Counted from the first letter of the stretch, positions 8,673-17,534 are shown. The stretch: 64,000 bases of DNA from Hyphomicrobiales bacterium (GCA_900467185.1 UBPA01000007.1:248001-312000), one strand, 5' to 3'. Notes: generated from the sequence alone by a model not told the origin. Program-made: numbers and translations.

Positions 8673-9995
8673 ATGTCGAAGAAAAACGGAATCGATGCTC
8701 ATAGCCGCCGCGCCTTCCTGCGCTCCGCCGCCACGCTTGGCGCGGCAGCCTGGGCCGGTGGTGCGTTCGCGCAGGACGCCTTGGTGGACATCATCAACGC
8801 ACCGCGCCGCGGCGTGTGGGACGATCAGTTCGACGCACAGGCGTCGCGCACGGCGCTCGCTGTGTCGTCGAACACCCCGATCTTCAGCATGGAAACCATC
8901 TACAACACGCAGACGGCGATCGGCCAGTATCAGCGGATCGTGTCGGCCGGCGGATGGCCGGAGGTCAACCCGTCGCAGCGTCTGGAACTGGGCGTTTCCG
9001 ACCCGTCGGTGCGGGCGCTGCGCCAGCACCTGATCGCAGCCGGTGATCTCGACCCGTCGTCCGGCATGTCCGACAGTTTCGACAGCTATGTCGATGGCGC
9101 GGTCAAGCGCTTCCAGGCCCGCCACGGCCTGCCGCCGGATGGCGTTCTCGGCGAATACTCGCTCAAGGCTCTGAATATCTCGGCCAATGTGCGCCTGCAG
9201 CAGCTGAACACCAATCTCGTGCGCCTGCAGTCCATGTCGGGCGATCTCGGCATGCGCCACGTCGTGGTCAATATTCCCGCGGCCTATATCGAGGCGGTGG
9301 AGAACGGCCGCGTCGTGCAGCGCCATACGGCCATCGTCGGCCGTCTGTCGCGCCCCACGCACATCATCAATTCGAAGATCTACGAGGTCATCCTCAACCC
9401 GTACTGGACGGCACCGCGCTCGATCGTTGAAAAAGACATCGTGCCCCTGATGCGCAAGGATCCGGAATATCTGAAGAAGAACGCCATCCGCCTGATCGAC
9501 GGGCAGGGCAACGAGGTTTCGCCCGAAACGATCGACTGGAACGCCGCAAAGGCGCCGAACCTGACGTTCCGCCAGGACCCGGGCAAGATCAACGCCATGG
9601 CCTCGACCAAGATCAACTTCCACAATCCGAACAACGAATACATGCACGACACGCCGTCTCAGGGCCTGTTCAACAAGCTCGCCCGTTTCGAAAGCTCCGG
9701 CTGCGTGCGCGTGCAGAACGTGCGCGACCTCACGACCTGGCTTTTGAAGGACACGCCCGGCTGGTCCCGCCAGCAGATTGAGGCGACCATTCGCTCGGGC
9801 CAGAACAATCCGATCAAGCTTGCGGTCGAAGTGCCCGTCTACTTCAAGTACATCACTGCCTGGGCCGCTAAAGACGGTGTCGTCCAGTTCCGCGACGATA
9901 TCTACCAGATGGACGGCGAACAGGAACTCGCGCTCCAGACGACCGCCGGCATCGAGCCGGTCACCGGCGGCCTGGACGGCGGCATCGCCCAGTAG
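8673..9995 (+). CDS. ldtP: L,D-transpeptidase LdtP (YkuD domain, Tat-exported)
   Basis: This enzyme makes 3-3 peptidoglycan cross-links or attaches proteins to the wall in the periplasm. The chosen start (MSKKNGIDAHSRRAFLRSA) gives a 440-residue protein with a twin-arginine-type signal peptide ending GGAFAQDA. A peptidoglycan-binding domain follows (VDGAVKRFQARHGLPPDGVLG). The YkuD domain contains the active-site cysteine motif SSGCVRVQN preceded by conserved HDTPSQGLF. It lies next to its presumed regulator ldtR. An upstream in-frame start at 8661 is possible, but the Tat peptide fits better at 8673. Confidence 0.88.
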   Translation: MSKKNGIDAHSRRAFLRSAATLGAAAWAGGAFAQDALVDIINAPRRGVWDDQFDAQASRTALAVSSNTPIFSMETIYNTQTAIGQYQRIVSAGGWPEVNPSQRLELGVSDPSVRALRQHLIAAGDLDPSSGMSDSFDSYVDGAVKRFQARHGLPPDGVLGEYSLKALNISANVRLQQLNTNLVRLQSMSGDLGMRHVVVNIPAAYIEAVENGRVVQRHTAIVGRLSRPTHIINSKIYEVILNPYWTAPRSIVEKDIVPLMRKDPEYLKKNAIRLIDGQGNEVSPETIDWNAAKAPNLTFRQDPGKINAMASTKINFHNPNNEYMHDTPSQGLFNKLARFESSGCVRVQNVRDLTTWLLKDTPGWSRQQIEATIRSGQNNPIKLAVEVPVYFKYITAWAAKDGVVQFRDDIYQMDGEQELALQTTAGIEPVTGGLDGGIAQ

Positions 9996-10022
9996 GGTTT
10001 GATCGTGGCATGAATTTGGACG

Positions 10023-10052
10023 GCCGCGCTTCTTGGGAGCGCGGCTGTTTTT
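10023..10052 (+). terminator. Rho-independent terminator after ldtP
   Basis: GCCGCGCT at 10023-10030 pairs with AGCGCGGC at 10038-10045 and is followed by TGTTTTTG. It lies 27 bases after the ldtP stop. Confidence 0.75.
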
Positions 10053-10059
10053 GTTTGTG

Positions 10060-10211
10060 GGTAGGCTGCCCCTTATCCGGCTGTTGCCGACCTTCCTTTT
10101 CCCCGCAGGCGGAGCGAAGGACGACGTGGCACGCACTCACTATACGCTCGACAATGCGTGGGCCACGTCCCCTCGCCCCGCAAGCGGGGAGAGGGTTAGG
10201 GTGAGGGGCCA
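10060..10211. repeat. RIME-like palindromic intergenic repeat, unit 1
   Basis: The stretch contains two motifs I recognise from dispersed rhizobial intergenic repeats: a unit beginning CTGCCCCTTATCCGGCTG at about 10060, and a palindrome with arms 10170-10181 and 10184-10195 (CCCCGC-AA-GCGGGG core, one mismatch) followed by TTAGGGTGAGGGGC. Such mosaic elements (RIME) are short, non-coding and found in many copies in Rhizobium-group genomes. Copy number in this genome cannot be tested here. Confidence 0.55.
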
Positions 10212-10239
10212 TCTTTGACGTTCATGGTTTCAGTTAGCG

Positions 10240-10300
10240 TCTGCCCCTCATCTGCCTGCCGGCATCTTCTCCCCGTTCTGACGGGGAGAAGAGACGTGTG
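10240..10300. repeat. RIME-like palindromic intergenic repeat, unit 2
   Basis: A second unit resembling the first (CTGCCCCTCATCTGCCTG, then GCCGGCATC) carries a perfect 12-base-arm hairpin: TCTTCTCCCCGT at 10265-10276 and ACGGGGAGAAGA at 10281-10292, with loop TCTG. The shared lead sequence shows that units 1 and 2 are related. The remainder of the 9996-10386 gap holds nothing else recognisable. Confidence 0.6.
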
Positions 10301-10386
10301 GCTGCGGTTGCATTGCATTCCCCTCGTCAACGTCGCAGCATGGACTTCTTCTGCCCACAGGCGGGCAGCCCCGGAGTGGAGGGTGC

Positions 10387-10782
10387 ATGCGAGGGCCGAA
10401 CGAGAAGAGAACTCAGCGGGCACGCACGTTACGCCAGGCGGATAACGATGCCGAGCGCTTGTTGTGGAGTGAACTGCGAGGACGACGGTTGAACGATCTG
10501 AAGTTCGTGCGGCAGCTGCCGATCGATCGTTATTTCGCGGATTTTGCTTGTCGGGACGTTCGTCTGGTGGTGGAAGTGGACGGTCATCAGCATGCGGGTA
10601 GCGATTACGACCGGGTGAGGAACGCGCATATGGCTGCGAATGGCTGGAACGTTGCCCGCTTCTGGAACAGTCACGTCCTGTATGAAATGCGGTCCGTTCT
10701 GGAAACCATCGTGGCAATCGCTGAAGGCCGTCTGACTGAACCGGTGGCCTCGACCGATCTGACACTCGTGTTGGCATCCTAG
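10387..10782 (+). CDS. DUF559 family endonuclease-like protein
   Basis: A 131-residue protein of the DUF559 family, which has a restriction-endonuclease (Vsr-like) fold. Visible features are the start helix ARTLRQADNDAERLLWSELRGRRL, the core KFVRQLPIDRYFADFACRDVRLVVEVDGHQH with the PD-(D/E)xK-type acidic residues, and the terminal WNVARFWNSHV. Its biological role is unknown. It is a stand-alone gene between RIME-like repeats and glyA, a common setting for this mobile-looking family. Confidence 0.75.
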   Translation: MRGPNEKRTQRARTLRQADNDAERLLWSELRGRRLNDLKFVRQLPIDRYFADFACRDVRLVVEVDGHQHAGSDYDRVRNAHMAANGWNVARFWNSHVLYEMRSVLETIVAIAEGRLTEPVASTDLTLVLAS

Positions 10783-10926
10783 CTGCAGGCGTTCTGAAGC
10801 AACGATCACACGACCTCCCCACCACAGCGCAGACGCCGCGGCAAATGGCGCAAAACGCGGGGCGCGGGTTGCCCTTGGCATGCGAGGGAGATAAACACCG
10901 TGCCACCGCCCTACAGGAGCCTGATC

Positions 10927-12225
10927 ATGAGCGATGCAGCCGCCAACGACGTCTTCTTCAACCGGTCTCTCGCCGATAGCGATCCGGATATTTTCGGTGC
11001 GATCGAGAAAGAGCTGGGTCGCCAGCGCCACGAGATCGAGCTGATCGCCTCCGAAAACATCGTCTCGCGCGCCGTGCTCGAAGCCCAGGGCTCGATCATG
11101 ACCAACAAATATGCCGAGGGCTATCCGGGCAAACGCTATTACGGCGGCTGCCAGTTCGTCGATATCGCCGAGGAACTCGCGATCGACCGGGCAAAGCAGC
11201 TGTTCGGCGTCAACTTCGCCAATGTGCAGCCCAATTCCGGTTCGCAGATGAACCAGGCGGTGTTCCTGGCGCTGCTGCAGCCGGGCGACACCTTCATGGG
11301 TCTCGATCTGAACTCCGGGGGACACCTGACGCATGGGTCGCCGGTCAACATGTCCGGCAAGTGGTTCAATGTCGTCTCCTACGGCGTGCGCGAGGAAGAC
11401 CATCTTCTCGATATGGATGCGGTCGCCGAAAGCGCGCGCAAGCACAAGCCGAAGCTGATCATCGCCGGCGGCACCGCCTATTCCCGCATCTGGGACTGGA
11501 AGCGCTTCCGCGAGATCGCCGACGAGGTGGGCGCTTGGCTGATGGTCGACATGGCCCATATCGCAGGGCTCGTCGCCGGTGGCCAGCACCCGTCGCCGTT
11601 CCCGCATTGCCACGTCGCCACCACGACGACGCACAAGTCGCTCCGCGGCCCGCGCGGCGGCATGATCCTGACCAACGACGAGGATCTGGCGAAGAAGTTC
11701 AACTCGGCCGTCTTCCCCGGTCTTCAGGGTGGTCCGCTGATGCATGTCATCGCGGCGAAGGCGGTCGCCTTCGGCGAGGCGCTGAAGCCCGAATTCAAGG
11801 AGTACGCCGCGCAGATCGTCAAGAACGCCAAGGCGCTCTCGCAGACGCTGGTCGATGGCGGTCTCGACATCGTTTCCGGCGGCACCGACAACCACCTGAT
11901 GCTGGTCGATCTTCGCAAGAAGAACGCGACGGGCAAGCGGGCGGAAGCCGCACTCGGCCGCGCCTACATCACCTGCAACAAGAACGGCATCCCCTTCGAT
12001 CCGGAAAAGCCCTTCGTCACCTCCGGCGTGCGCCTCGGCACACCGGCCGGCACGACGCGCGGCTTCAAGGAAGCCGAGTTCCGCGAGATCGGCAACCTGA
12101 TTGTCGAGACGCTCGATGGCCTGAAGGTCGCCAATTCCGACGAGGGCAATGCGGCCGTGGAAGCCGGCGTACGCGAAAAGGTCGTGGCGCTGACGGGCCG
12201 CTTCCCGATGTACGGCTACCTGTAA
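10927..12225 (+). CDS. glyA: Serine hydroxymethyltransferase
   Basis: GlyA interconverts serine and glycine with tetrahydrofolate and supplies one-carbon units. The chosen start ([10 protein letters not shown]) lies seven bases after AGGAG (10915-10919) and gives 432 residues, normal for the family. The pyridoxal-phosphate lysine is in [14 protein letters not shown] at about residue 237. Other conserved blocks are [11 protein letters not shown] and [14 protein letters not shown]. It heads a rightward run with nrdR and the riboflavin genes. Confidence 0.96.
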   Translation: MSDAAANDVFFNRSLADSDPDIFGAIEKELGRQRHEIELIASENIVSRAVLEAQGSIMTNKYAEGYPGKRYYGGCQFVDIAEELAIDRAKQLFGVNFANVQPNSGSQMNQAVFLALLQPGDTFMGLDLNSGGHLTHGSPVNMSGKWFNVVSYGVREEDHLLDMDAVAESARKHKPKLIIAGGTAYSRIWDWKRFREIADEVGAWLMVDMAHIAGLVAGGQHPSPFPHCHVATTTTHKSLRGPRGGMILTNDEDLAKKFNSAVFPGLQGGPLMHVIAAKAVAFGEALKPEFKEYAAQIVKNAKALSQTLVDGGLDIVSGGTDNHLMLVDLRKKNATGKRAEAALGRAYITCNKNGIPFDPEKPFVTSGVRLGTPAGTTRGFKEAEFREIGNLIVETLDGLKVANSDEGNAAVEAGVREKVVALTGRFPMYGYL

Positions 12226-12237
12226 GGCTGGCACGGA

Positions 12238-12711
12238 ATGCGCTGCCCCTTTTGCGGATCGGAAGACAGCCAGGTCAAGGATTCCAGACCTGCGGAAGAC
12301 GGGACGGCCATTCGCCGCCGCCGCATCTGTCCGGATTGCGGCGGGCGCTTCACGACGTTCGAGCGCGTGCAGCTGCGCGAGCTCATGGTGCTGAAGAAGA
12401 CCGGTCGGAAGGCACCTTTCGACCGGGAGAAGCTTATGCGCTCGTTCGAGATCGCGCTCCGCAAGCGGCCGGTGGAACGCGAGCGCATCGAGCGCGCCGT
12501 CTCCGGCATCGTCCGGCGGCTGGAAAGCTCGGGCGAGAGCGAGATCGCCTCGGAGGAAATCGGCCTGCAGGTGCTGGAAGCGCTGAAGGGCCTCGATGAC
12601 GTCGCCTTCGTGCGCTACGCCTCCGTCTATCGCGATTTCTCCCATGCGGAGGATTTCGAAAAGGTGATGGCGGAGCTCTCCGCCAAGATCGCCCGCGATC
12701 CCGGCGCCTGA
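12238..12711 (+). CDS. nrdR: Transcriptional repressor NrdR
   Basis: NrdR represses ribonucleotide reductase genes in response to (d)ATP. The 157-residue protein has the N-terminal zinc ribbon ([15 protein letters not shown], then [14 protein letters not shown]) followed by the ATP-cone domain ([21 protein letters not shown]). It begins 12 bases after glyA and is followed 15 bases later by ribD, the usual alphaproteobacterial arrangement. Confidence 0.96.
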   Translation: MRCPFCGSEDSQVKDSRPAEDGTAIRRRRICPDCGGRFTTFERVQLRELMVLKKTGRKAPFDREKLMRSFEIALRKRPVERERIERAVSGIVRRLESSGESEIASEEIGLQVLEALKGLDDVAFVRYASVYRDFSHAEDFEKVMAELSAKIARDPGA

Positions 12712-12726
12712 CGGAAAGCCGCTGCC

Positions 12727-13941
12727 ATGACGCTCCCGAACGACACGCCCGCCGATCTTGCCGCTGCCGCTGCGCGACGCGCAAGCGGCGCGGACGCCGG
12801 TCATGCCGGCGGTGCGGAGGCGGATGCTCGGCTGATGGCGGAAGCGATCGCGGTCGGAGCAAGACATCTCGGTCTGACCGGCAGCAATCCCTCGGTCGGC
12901 TGCGTAATCGTGCGGGACGAAGGCGCAGGACCGCGCATCATCGCCGAGGCCGTGACCGCGCCCGGCGGTCGCCCGCATGCGGAAACGCAGGCGCTGGCGA
13001 AGGCCGGCGAGGCGGCCCGCGGTGCCACAGCCTATGTCACGCTCGAACCCTGCTCCCATCATGGCCACACGCCACCCTGTGCGGATGCTTTGATCCGCGC
13101 CGGCATCGCCCGCGTCGTCGTCTCAGTCGTGGATCCCGACCCACGCGTCTCCGGCCGCGGCATCGCCATGCTGCGCGAGGCGGATATTGCCGTGGAAACG
13201 GGGGTGCTGGAAGCGGCAGGCGAGCGCGCGCTTGAAGCCTATCTGGCGCGCAAGCGCCTCGGCCGCCCGCATGTCACGCTGAAGCTTGCCCTTTCGCGCG
13301 ACGGCATGATCGGCGCACACACGCTGCCGCCCGGTCGAGGGCAGGTGGCGATCACCGAACCGGACAGCCGGACCTACGTCCAGCATCTGCGCGCCCGCTC
13401 GGACGCGATCCTCGTCGGCATCGGCACAGCTGTCGCCGACGATCCGGACCTGACCGTGCGCCTGCCTGGGCTTGAGGATCGCTCGCCCGTTCGTATCGTG
13501 CTGGACGCAAACCTGCGGCTTTCGCCCGACAGCCGGCTCGCCCGCACGGCCGCCCGCGTTCCCGTCATCGTGGTCGCCGGTGTTCTGTCGGCAGACGGGG
13601 GCGATCGGGATGCCGAGACGCGTCAGGCCCGGGCCGACGCCCTGTCGACGCTCGGCGTCGAAGTGCTCGAATGGGATCCGCGCCGGCTCGACCTGCTGCT
13701 GCCGGCGCTGGCCAGCCGCGGCCTGTCCTCGCTTCTGGTGGAAGGAGGCGCGCGCACCGCAGCCTCGTTCCTCGATGCCGGCATGGTCGATCGCCTGCTG
13801 CTCTTCACCGGATCGCCGACCATCGGCGCTGACGGCATCGCGTCGCCTGTGAAGCCCGGTCTTGTACCCGCGCCATTCGTACATACGTCTGGCGAGGCCT
13901 TCGGGCCCGACCATCTGGATATTTACGAGAGGACAGCCTGA
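12727..13941 (+). CDS. ribD: Bifunctional riboflavin deaminase/reductase RibD
   Basis: RibD deaminates and then reduces the pyrimidine intermediate of riboflavin synthesis. The N-terminal deaminase domain has the zinc motifs PHAETQAL and PCSHHGHTPPCADAL. The C-terminal reductase starts around RPHVTLKLALSRDGMIGA and ends with LLVEGGARTAASFLDAGMVDRLLLF. At 404 residues it is somewhat long because of an Ala-rich N-terminal segment before LMAEAIAVGARHLG; a later start is possible. Its stop overlaps the ribE start by one base (TGATG). Confidence 0.94.
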   Translation: MTLPNDTPADLAAAAARRASGADAGHAGGAEADARLMAEAIAVGARHLGLTGSNPSVGCVIVRDEGAGPRIIAEAVTAPGGRPHAETQALAKAGEAARGATAYVTLEPCSHHGHTPPCADALIRAGIARVVVSVVDPDPRVSGRGIAMLREADIAVETGVLEAAGERALEAYLARKRLGRPHVTLKLALSRDGMIGAHTLPPGRGQVAITEPDSRTYVQHLRARSDAILVGIGTAVADDPDLTVRLPGLEDRSPVRIVLDANLRLSPDSRLARTAARVPVIVVAGVLSADGGDRDAETRQARADALSTLGVEVLEWDPRRLDLLLPALASRGLSSLLVEGGARTAASFLDAGMVDRLLLFTGSPTIGADGIASPVKPGLVPAPFVHTSGEAFGPDHLDIYERTA

Positions 13942-14558
13942 TGTTCACCGGCATCGTGACGGATATTGGCAAGGTCGAGAGCGTGACGGCGCTCGATGAG
14001 GGCGTCCGGCTGCGGGTTGCGACGGCCTATGATCCCGCTACCATCGATATCGGCGCCTCCATCTCCCATTCCGGCGTCTGCCTCACCGTGACGGCCCTGC
14101 CGGAGGAGGGCGCCAACGGACGCTGGTTCGAGGTCGAAGCCTGGGAAGAAGCGCTGCGGCTGACGACGATCGCCGGCTGGTCCGCTGGCACGCACGTTAA
14201 TCTCGAGCGGGCCCTGAAGATCGGCGACGAGCTGGGTGGCCACATCGTGTCCGGCCACATCGACGGCACGGCCGAGATTCTCTCGGTGGAAGCGGAAGGC
14301 GAGGCGACGCGGTTCCGTCTCAATGCGCCCGAGCATCTCGCCCGCTTCGTCGCGCCCAAGGGCTCCGTCGCGCTCGACGGAACGTCGCTCACGGTCAACG
14401 CCGTCAACGGCACGGAATTCGACGTGCTCCTGATCCGCCACTCTCTGGAGGTGACAACCTGGGGCGACCGGAAGGCCGGTGACCGCGTCAACTTCGAGGT
14501 GGACACGATGGCGCGGTACGCCGCGCGGCTGGCCGACTTTCCGGCAAAGGGCGTCTGA
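13941..14558 (+). CDS. ribE: Riboflavin synthase alpha subunit
   Basis: This enzyme dismutates two 6,7-dimethyl-8-ribityllumazine molecules to riboflavin. The 205 residues form two lumazine-binding barrels: the first begins MFTGIVTDIGKVESV, and the second begins near HIVSGHIDGTAEILSV. The start codon shares a base with the ribD stop, so translation is coupled. An acetyltransferase gene on the other strand then separates it from ribH. Confidence 0.95.
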   Translation: MFTGIVTDIGKVESVTALDEGVRLRVATAYDPATIDIGASISHSGVCLTVTALPEEGANGRWFEVEAWEEALRLTTIAGWSAGTHVNLERALKIGDELGGHIVSGHIDGTAEILSVEAEGEATRFRLNAPEHLARFVAPKGSVALDGTSLTVNAVNGTEFDVLLIRHSLEVTTWGDRKAGDRVNFEVDTMARYAARLADFPAKGV

Positions 14559-14577
14559 CGCCTTCGCAAAGCGTGGC

Positions 14578-15096
14578 CTATCGCTCGCAGAGAACGACCT
14601 GCGCACCGTGATAGACGGTGCGGGCTGTCTCGTGGAAGCCGAGCTTGGCGGCCACGCGCAGGGACGCGACATTGCCGAGATCGATGAGGCAGGTGCGGCG
14701 GGCCTTGGGATAGGTTCGCTCGCTCCACTTCAGAGCGGCGGACACCGCCTCTGTGGCATAGCCCCGGCCATGGGCCGCGGGCGAGAGCGCCCATCCTGTC
14801 TCCATCGTGCCTTCGAGCGAGGGCTGGATGACGCGGTGCAGGTCGTGAAAGCCGGCCTCGCCGATGAAGGCGCCGCTCGCCTTGTCCTGCAACGCGAAAA
14901 ATCCAAAGCCGAAATAGTGCCACATGCCGACCTGCCGCAGAAAGCGCGTCCAGGCCTGCTCTCGCGAGAACGGCACGCCACCGATGAAGCGCACGACCTG
15001 CGGATCGGCGAAGAGGCTGGCATAGGCTGGGAAGTCGTCGCGGCGATACGGGCGGAGGATGAGGCGGGTGGTCTCGAGCGTGGGAACGGTGTGCAT
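14578..15096 (-). CDS. GNAT-family N-acetyltransferase (RimJ/RimL type)
   Basis: A 172-residue acetyltransferase of the Acetyltransf_3 type. It begins TLETTRLILRPYRRDDFPAYASLFADPQVVRFIGG and has the acetyl-CoA loop region WALSPAAHGRGYATEAVSAAL, then NVASLRVAAKLGFHE. The start is set by a strong AGGAAGG eight bases upstream on the minus strand; the open frame extends further but without support. It is inserted in the opposite orientation between ribE and ribH. The substrate is unknown. Confidence 0.86.
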   Translation of the reverse strand: MHTVPTLETTRLILRPYRRDDFPAYASLFADPQVVRFIGGVPFSREQAWTRFLRQVGMWHYFGFGFFALQDKASGAFIGEAGFHDLHRVIQPSLEGTMETGWALSPAAHGRGYATEAVSAALKWSERTYPKARRTCLIDLGNVASLRVAAKLGFHETARTVYHGAQVVLCER

Positions 15097-15266
15097 GACA
15101 CCTTCCTTAAACGCGAATCGCGTCCACCGCAAAGCAGCCCTGCGCGCCGCTGATCGGAAAAGGCTTGCCATTCCAGCCCTGCCATGGTTTTACCCGTGCC
15201 TCTGCCGGCAATGCGACCGGCGATTTCCACATTCCCGATTGCCTCCATTTCCAGACAGGTGAACCG

Positions 15267-15728
15267 ATGGCCGAGAGCGTCAAGCCCCATATCCTCATCG
15301 TCGAGGCCCGCTTCTACGACGACATGGCAGATGCGCTGCTCGACGGCGCGACCTCCGCGCTGAAGGACGCCGGCGCCACCTATGACGTCGTGACCGTTCC
15401 CGGCGCGCTCGAAATCCCCGGTGCGATCGCCATGGCCCTCGACGGCATCGACGCCGGCGCCACCGAATATGACGGCTTCGTCGCGCTCGGCATGGTCATC
15501 CGCGGCGAGACCTACCACTTCGACATCGTCGCCAACGAGAGCTGCCGCGCCATCATGGACCTGACCGTGAGCGAGAGCCTGGCCATCGGCAACGGCATTC
15601 TGACCGTCGAGAACGACGAGCAGGGCTGGGTCCGCGCCCGCAAGTCGGAGGGTGACAAGGGCGGCTTCGCCGCGCGCGCAGCCCTGACCATGATCGCGCT
15701 GAAAGCCAAGCTCGGAGGCGAACAGTGA
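15267..15728 (+). CDS. ribH: 6,7-dimethyl-8-ribityllumazine synthase
   Basis: RibH makes the direct precursor of riboflavin and forms large capsid-like or pentameric assemblies. The 153-residue protein starts [19 protein letters not shown] and keeps the conserved [13 protein letters not shown] and [16 protein letters not shown] blocks. It ends in a four-base overlap with nusB (GTGA), the classic ribH-nusB coupling. Confidence 0.94.
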   Translation: MAESVKPHILIVEARFYDDMADALLDGATSALKDAGATYDVVTVPGALEIPGAIAMALDGIDAGATEYDGFVALGMVIRGETYHFDIVANESCRAIMDLTVSESLAIGNGILTVENDEQGWVRARKSEGDKGGFAARAALTMIALKAKLGGEQ

Positions 15729-16210
15729 GCACCCCGAACGAACAGACGCCGCCGGTCAAGCAGGCGAACCAGCGCGGTGCCGCGCGTCTCGCCGCTGTAC
15801 AGGCGCTCTACCAGATGGATATCGGCGGCACCGGCGTGCTGGAGATCGTCGCCGAATACGAAACGCATCGCCTCGGCCAGGAAATCGACGGCGATACCTA
15901 CCTGAAGGCCGATGCCTCCTGGTTCCGCTCGATCGTCTCCGGCGTCGTGCGCGACCAGCGCAAACTCGATCCGCTGATCGGCGCGGCACTGCAGGACGAC
16001 TGGGCGCTGTCCCGTCTCGATTCGACCGTGCGCGCCATCCTGCGCGCCGGCACGTTCGAGCTCACCGAGCGCAAGGACGTGCCCGTCGCCGTCATCGTCA
16101 CCGAATATGTCGAGATCGCCCGCGCCTTCTTCGAAGAAGACGAGCCGAAGCTCGTCAACGCCGTCCTCGACCGCATCGCGCGGCAATTCAGGACAGACGT
16201 GCGGAAGTAG
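15725..16210 (+). CDS. nusB: Transcription antitermination factor NusB
   Basis: NusB works with NusE (S10) in rRNA antitermination. The 161-residue helical protein shows the family blocks [19 protein letters not shown] and [33 protein letters not shown]. It starts with GTG inside the ribH stop. The only gene downstream is the convergent yafQ. Confidence 0.94.
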   Translation: MSTPNEQTPPVKQANQRGAARLAAVQALYQMDIGGTGVLEIVAEYETHRLGQEIDGDTYLKADASWFRSIVSGVVRDQRKLDPLIGAALQDDWALSRLDSTVRAILRAGTFELTERKDVPVAVIVTEYVEIARAFFEEDEPKLVNAVLDRIARQFRTDVRK

Positions 16211-16213
16211 TAT

Positions 16214-16540
16214 TCAATCCTGGAAAAGCTCGGCATGAGTCCCGGCACGGACGAAAACCACCACGCCGGCTTTTCCTGCGTCCTCGCACCGATAGATCAA
16301 AAGGAAGTCGCCGCCGATATGGCATTCGCGGTGTCCAGACCATGACCCTTTCAAGGGGTTGTCCAGCCATTCCGGGCCGAGCGGTTCGTCATTGGCGATG
16401 AGCAGGAGCATGGCGTCCTTCAGTCGCGGCATGTCATAGCGGCCCGAGCGCGACAGGCGCTCCCAGTCCTTTAGGAAAGCCTTGGTATAATCGGACGTTC
16501 TCGGCGGTCCCGCGCGCTTACTGGCGGCTGGCTTTTTCAA
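16214..16540 (-). CDS. yafQ: YafQ-family mRNA interferase toxin
   Basis: YafQ toxins cleave mRNA on the ribosome. The 108-residue protein carries the family core: PRTSDYTKAFLKDWERL near the start, then LKGSWSGHRECHIGGDFLLIYR with the two catalytic histidines and the aspartate, and RAGTHAELF with the last Arg, His and Phe. It overlaps the upstream antitoxin gene by 23 bases, so translation is coupled. The N-terminal 15 residues (KKPAASKRAGPP) are a basic extension compared with the usual toxin. Confidence 0.87.
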   Translation of the reverse strand: MKKPAASKRAGPPRTSDYTKAFLKDWERLSRSGRYDMPRLKDAMLLLIANDEPLGPEWLDNPLKGSWSGHRECHIGGDFLLIYRCEDAGKAGVVVFVRAGTHAELFQD

Positions 16541-16799
16541 TGTCGTTCACAAGGTCGTCGGCAGTGGCGAAACGCGCGGCGCGGGTTCGAACGATTTCCT
16601 CGGCCTCCTTCATGGCCGCGAGCGTATCAGCATTTGGAACTCTGAGTTCCAACGGAAAGGCCTGGTCGGCGACGACCCGGCGAAGAAACAGACGCACGGC
16701 ATCCGACACCGACATCCCCATGGCATCCAGTGCGGCTGTCGCCTTCTCTTTCGTTTCATCGTCGATTCGCACGTGTAGCATCGAAGTGCGGGCTGTCAT
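16518..16799 (-). CDS. dinJ: RelB/DinJ-family antitoxin
   Basis: The 93-residue antitoxin has an N-terminal ribbon-helix-helix domain (SMLHVRIDDETKEKATAALDAMGMSVSDAVRLFLRRV) for DNA binding. A C-terminal helix (AEEIVRTRAARFATADDLVNDIEK) probably neutralises YafQ. It precedes yafQ with overlapping frames. A palindrome just upstream is the probable operator. Confidence 0.88.
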   Translation of the reverse strand: MTARTSMLHVRIDDETKEKATAALDAMGMSVSDAVRLFLRRVVADQAFPLELRVPNADTLAAMKEAEEIVRTRAARFATADDLVNDIEKASRQ

Positions 16800-16825
16800 G
16801 GCGGCGTCTCCTATTTCCTAAAAAT

Positions 16826-16843
16826 GTATCTCATTTGAGATAC
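16826..16843. promoter_or_regulatory. Operator palindrome of dinJ-yafQ
   Basis: GTATCTCA-TT-TGAGATAC is a perfect inverted repeat with 8-base arms, centred about 35 bases upstream of the dinJ ATG. Ribbon-helix-helix antitoxins usually bind such repeats and repress their own operon. Confidence 0.6.
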
Positions 16844-16897
16844 AGTCAAGAGAGTTAGATTGCCGAGTGTGCTGAGCGCCTTGCGGAAGTAGCCTTG

Positions 16898-17311
16898 TCA
16901 CGCTTTCCCGGCGGATGTTTTCGGACGTCCGCCCTTGGTGCTGTTGGCGCGGCTTGCAGAGATTTTCGCCGGTGAGCGGGATTGGCCGCCGCGGCGTTGG
17001 GCTTCCATGAAGGATTTCGTGCCGAAGATACCGCTCATCAGGCCGGAGATCGTATAGTCTGCGTCCAGGCTTTCCCAGTGTAGACCGGTTTCGCCGAGGA
17101 GTTCGACCTCCGCCAGCTGCTCTGTGGTTGCATCCTGCAGGCCTTCGAGGGCGCGGGCAGGGAACAGGAACGACGCGCCGTTCGTAAAATCGACGACGAT
17201 CCGTTCTGACGGGACGTCGAAGCGGACCGCCGTCGCTACAGGTCTTTCCGCCCGTTCCGCTTCCCATCGCCGCTTGGCCTCTGCGAGTTCGGCGTCCGTG
17301 ACATCAGCCAT
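16898..17311 (-). CDS. DUF2442 domain protein
   Basis: The 137-residue protein has a DUF2442 domain in the middle (AVRFDVPSERIVVDFTNGASFLFPARALEGL, then LHWESLDADYTISGLMSGIFGT). It ends in a basic, Ser/Lys-rich tail (KISASRANSTKGGRPKTSAGKA) that could bind nucleic acid. It overlaps the DUF4160 gene by 8 bases and is presumably co-expressed with it. The biochemical function is unknown. The frame extends upstream of the chosen MADVTDAEL start into the neighbour. Confidence 0.75.
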   Translation of the reverse strand: MADVTDAELAEAKRRWEAERAERPVATAVRFDVPSERIVVDFTNGASFLFPARALEGLQDATTEQLAEVELLGETGLHWESLDADYTISGLMSGIFGTKSFMEAQRRGGQSRSPAKISASRANSTKGGRPKTSAGKA

Positions 17312-17534
17312 GATATAATCTCCATGTGTCGAGAAAGAGCTGCCGGTGGTCTTCAATCACGGCAACCTCGCGGCGAACGTCTCTATCCGACATATTCCCT
17401 TGCGTCATAACCGTCAGGGTCTCGATATCGATGCGTGCTTCGCCATCGCCGATCACATGCGCATGAGGTGGCTCATGGTCGGCGGTGTAGACGAACCGCA
17501 TGCCGAACTGCCTGATAACCGTCACCCTGCACAT
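17304..17534 (-). CDS. DUF4160 domain protein
   Basis: A 76-residue protein with the DUF4160 hallmark DHEPPHAHVIGDGEARIDIET: a conserved His-x-His after a Pro-Pro, followed by a helical end (DVRREVAVIEDHRQLFLDTWRLYHG). It is the first gene of a two-gene unit with DUF2442. These two families are often neighbours and have a toxin-antitoxin-like size and layout, but I know of no settled activity. Confidence 0.75.
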   Translation of the reverse strand: MCRVTVIRQFGMRFVYTADHEPPHAHVIGDGEARIDIETLTVMTQGNMSDRDVRREVAVIEDHRQLFLDTWRLYHG

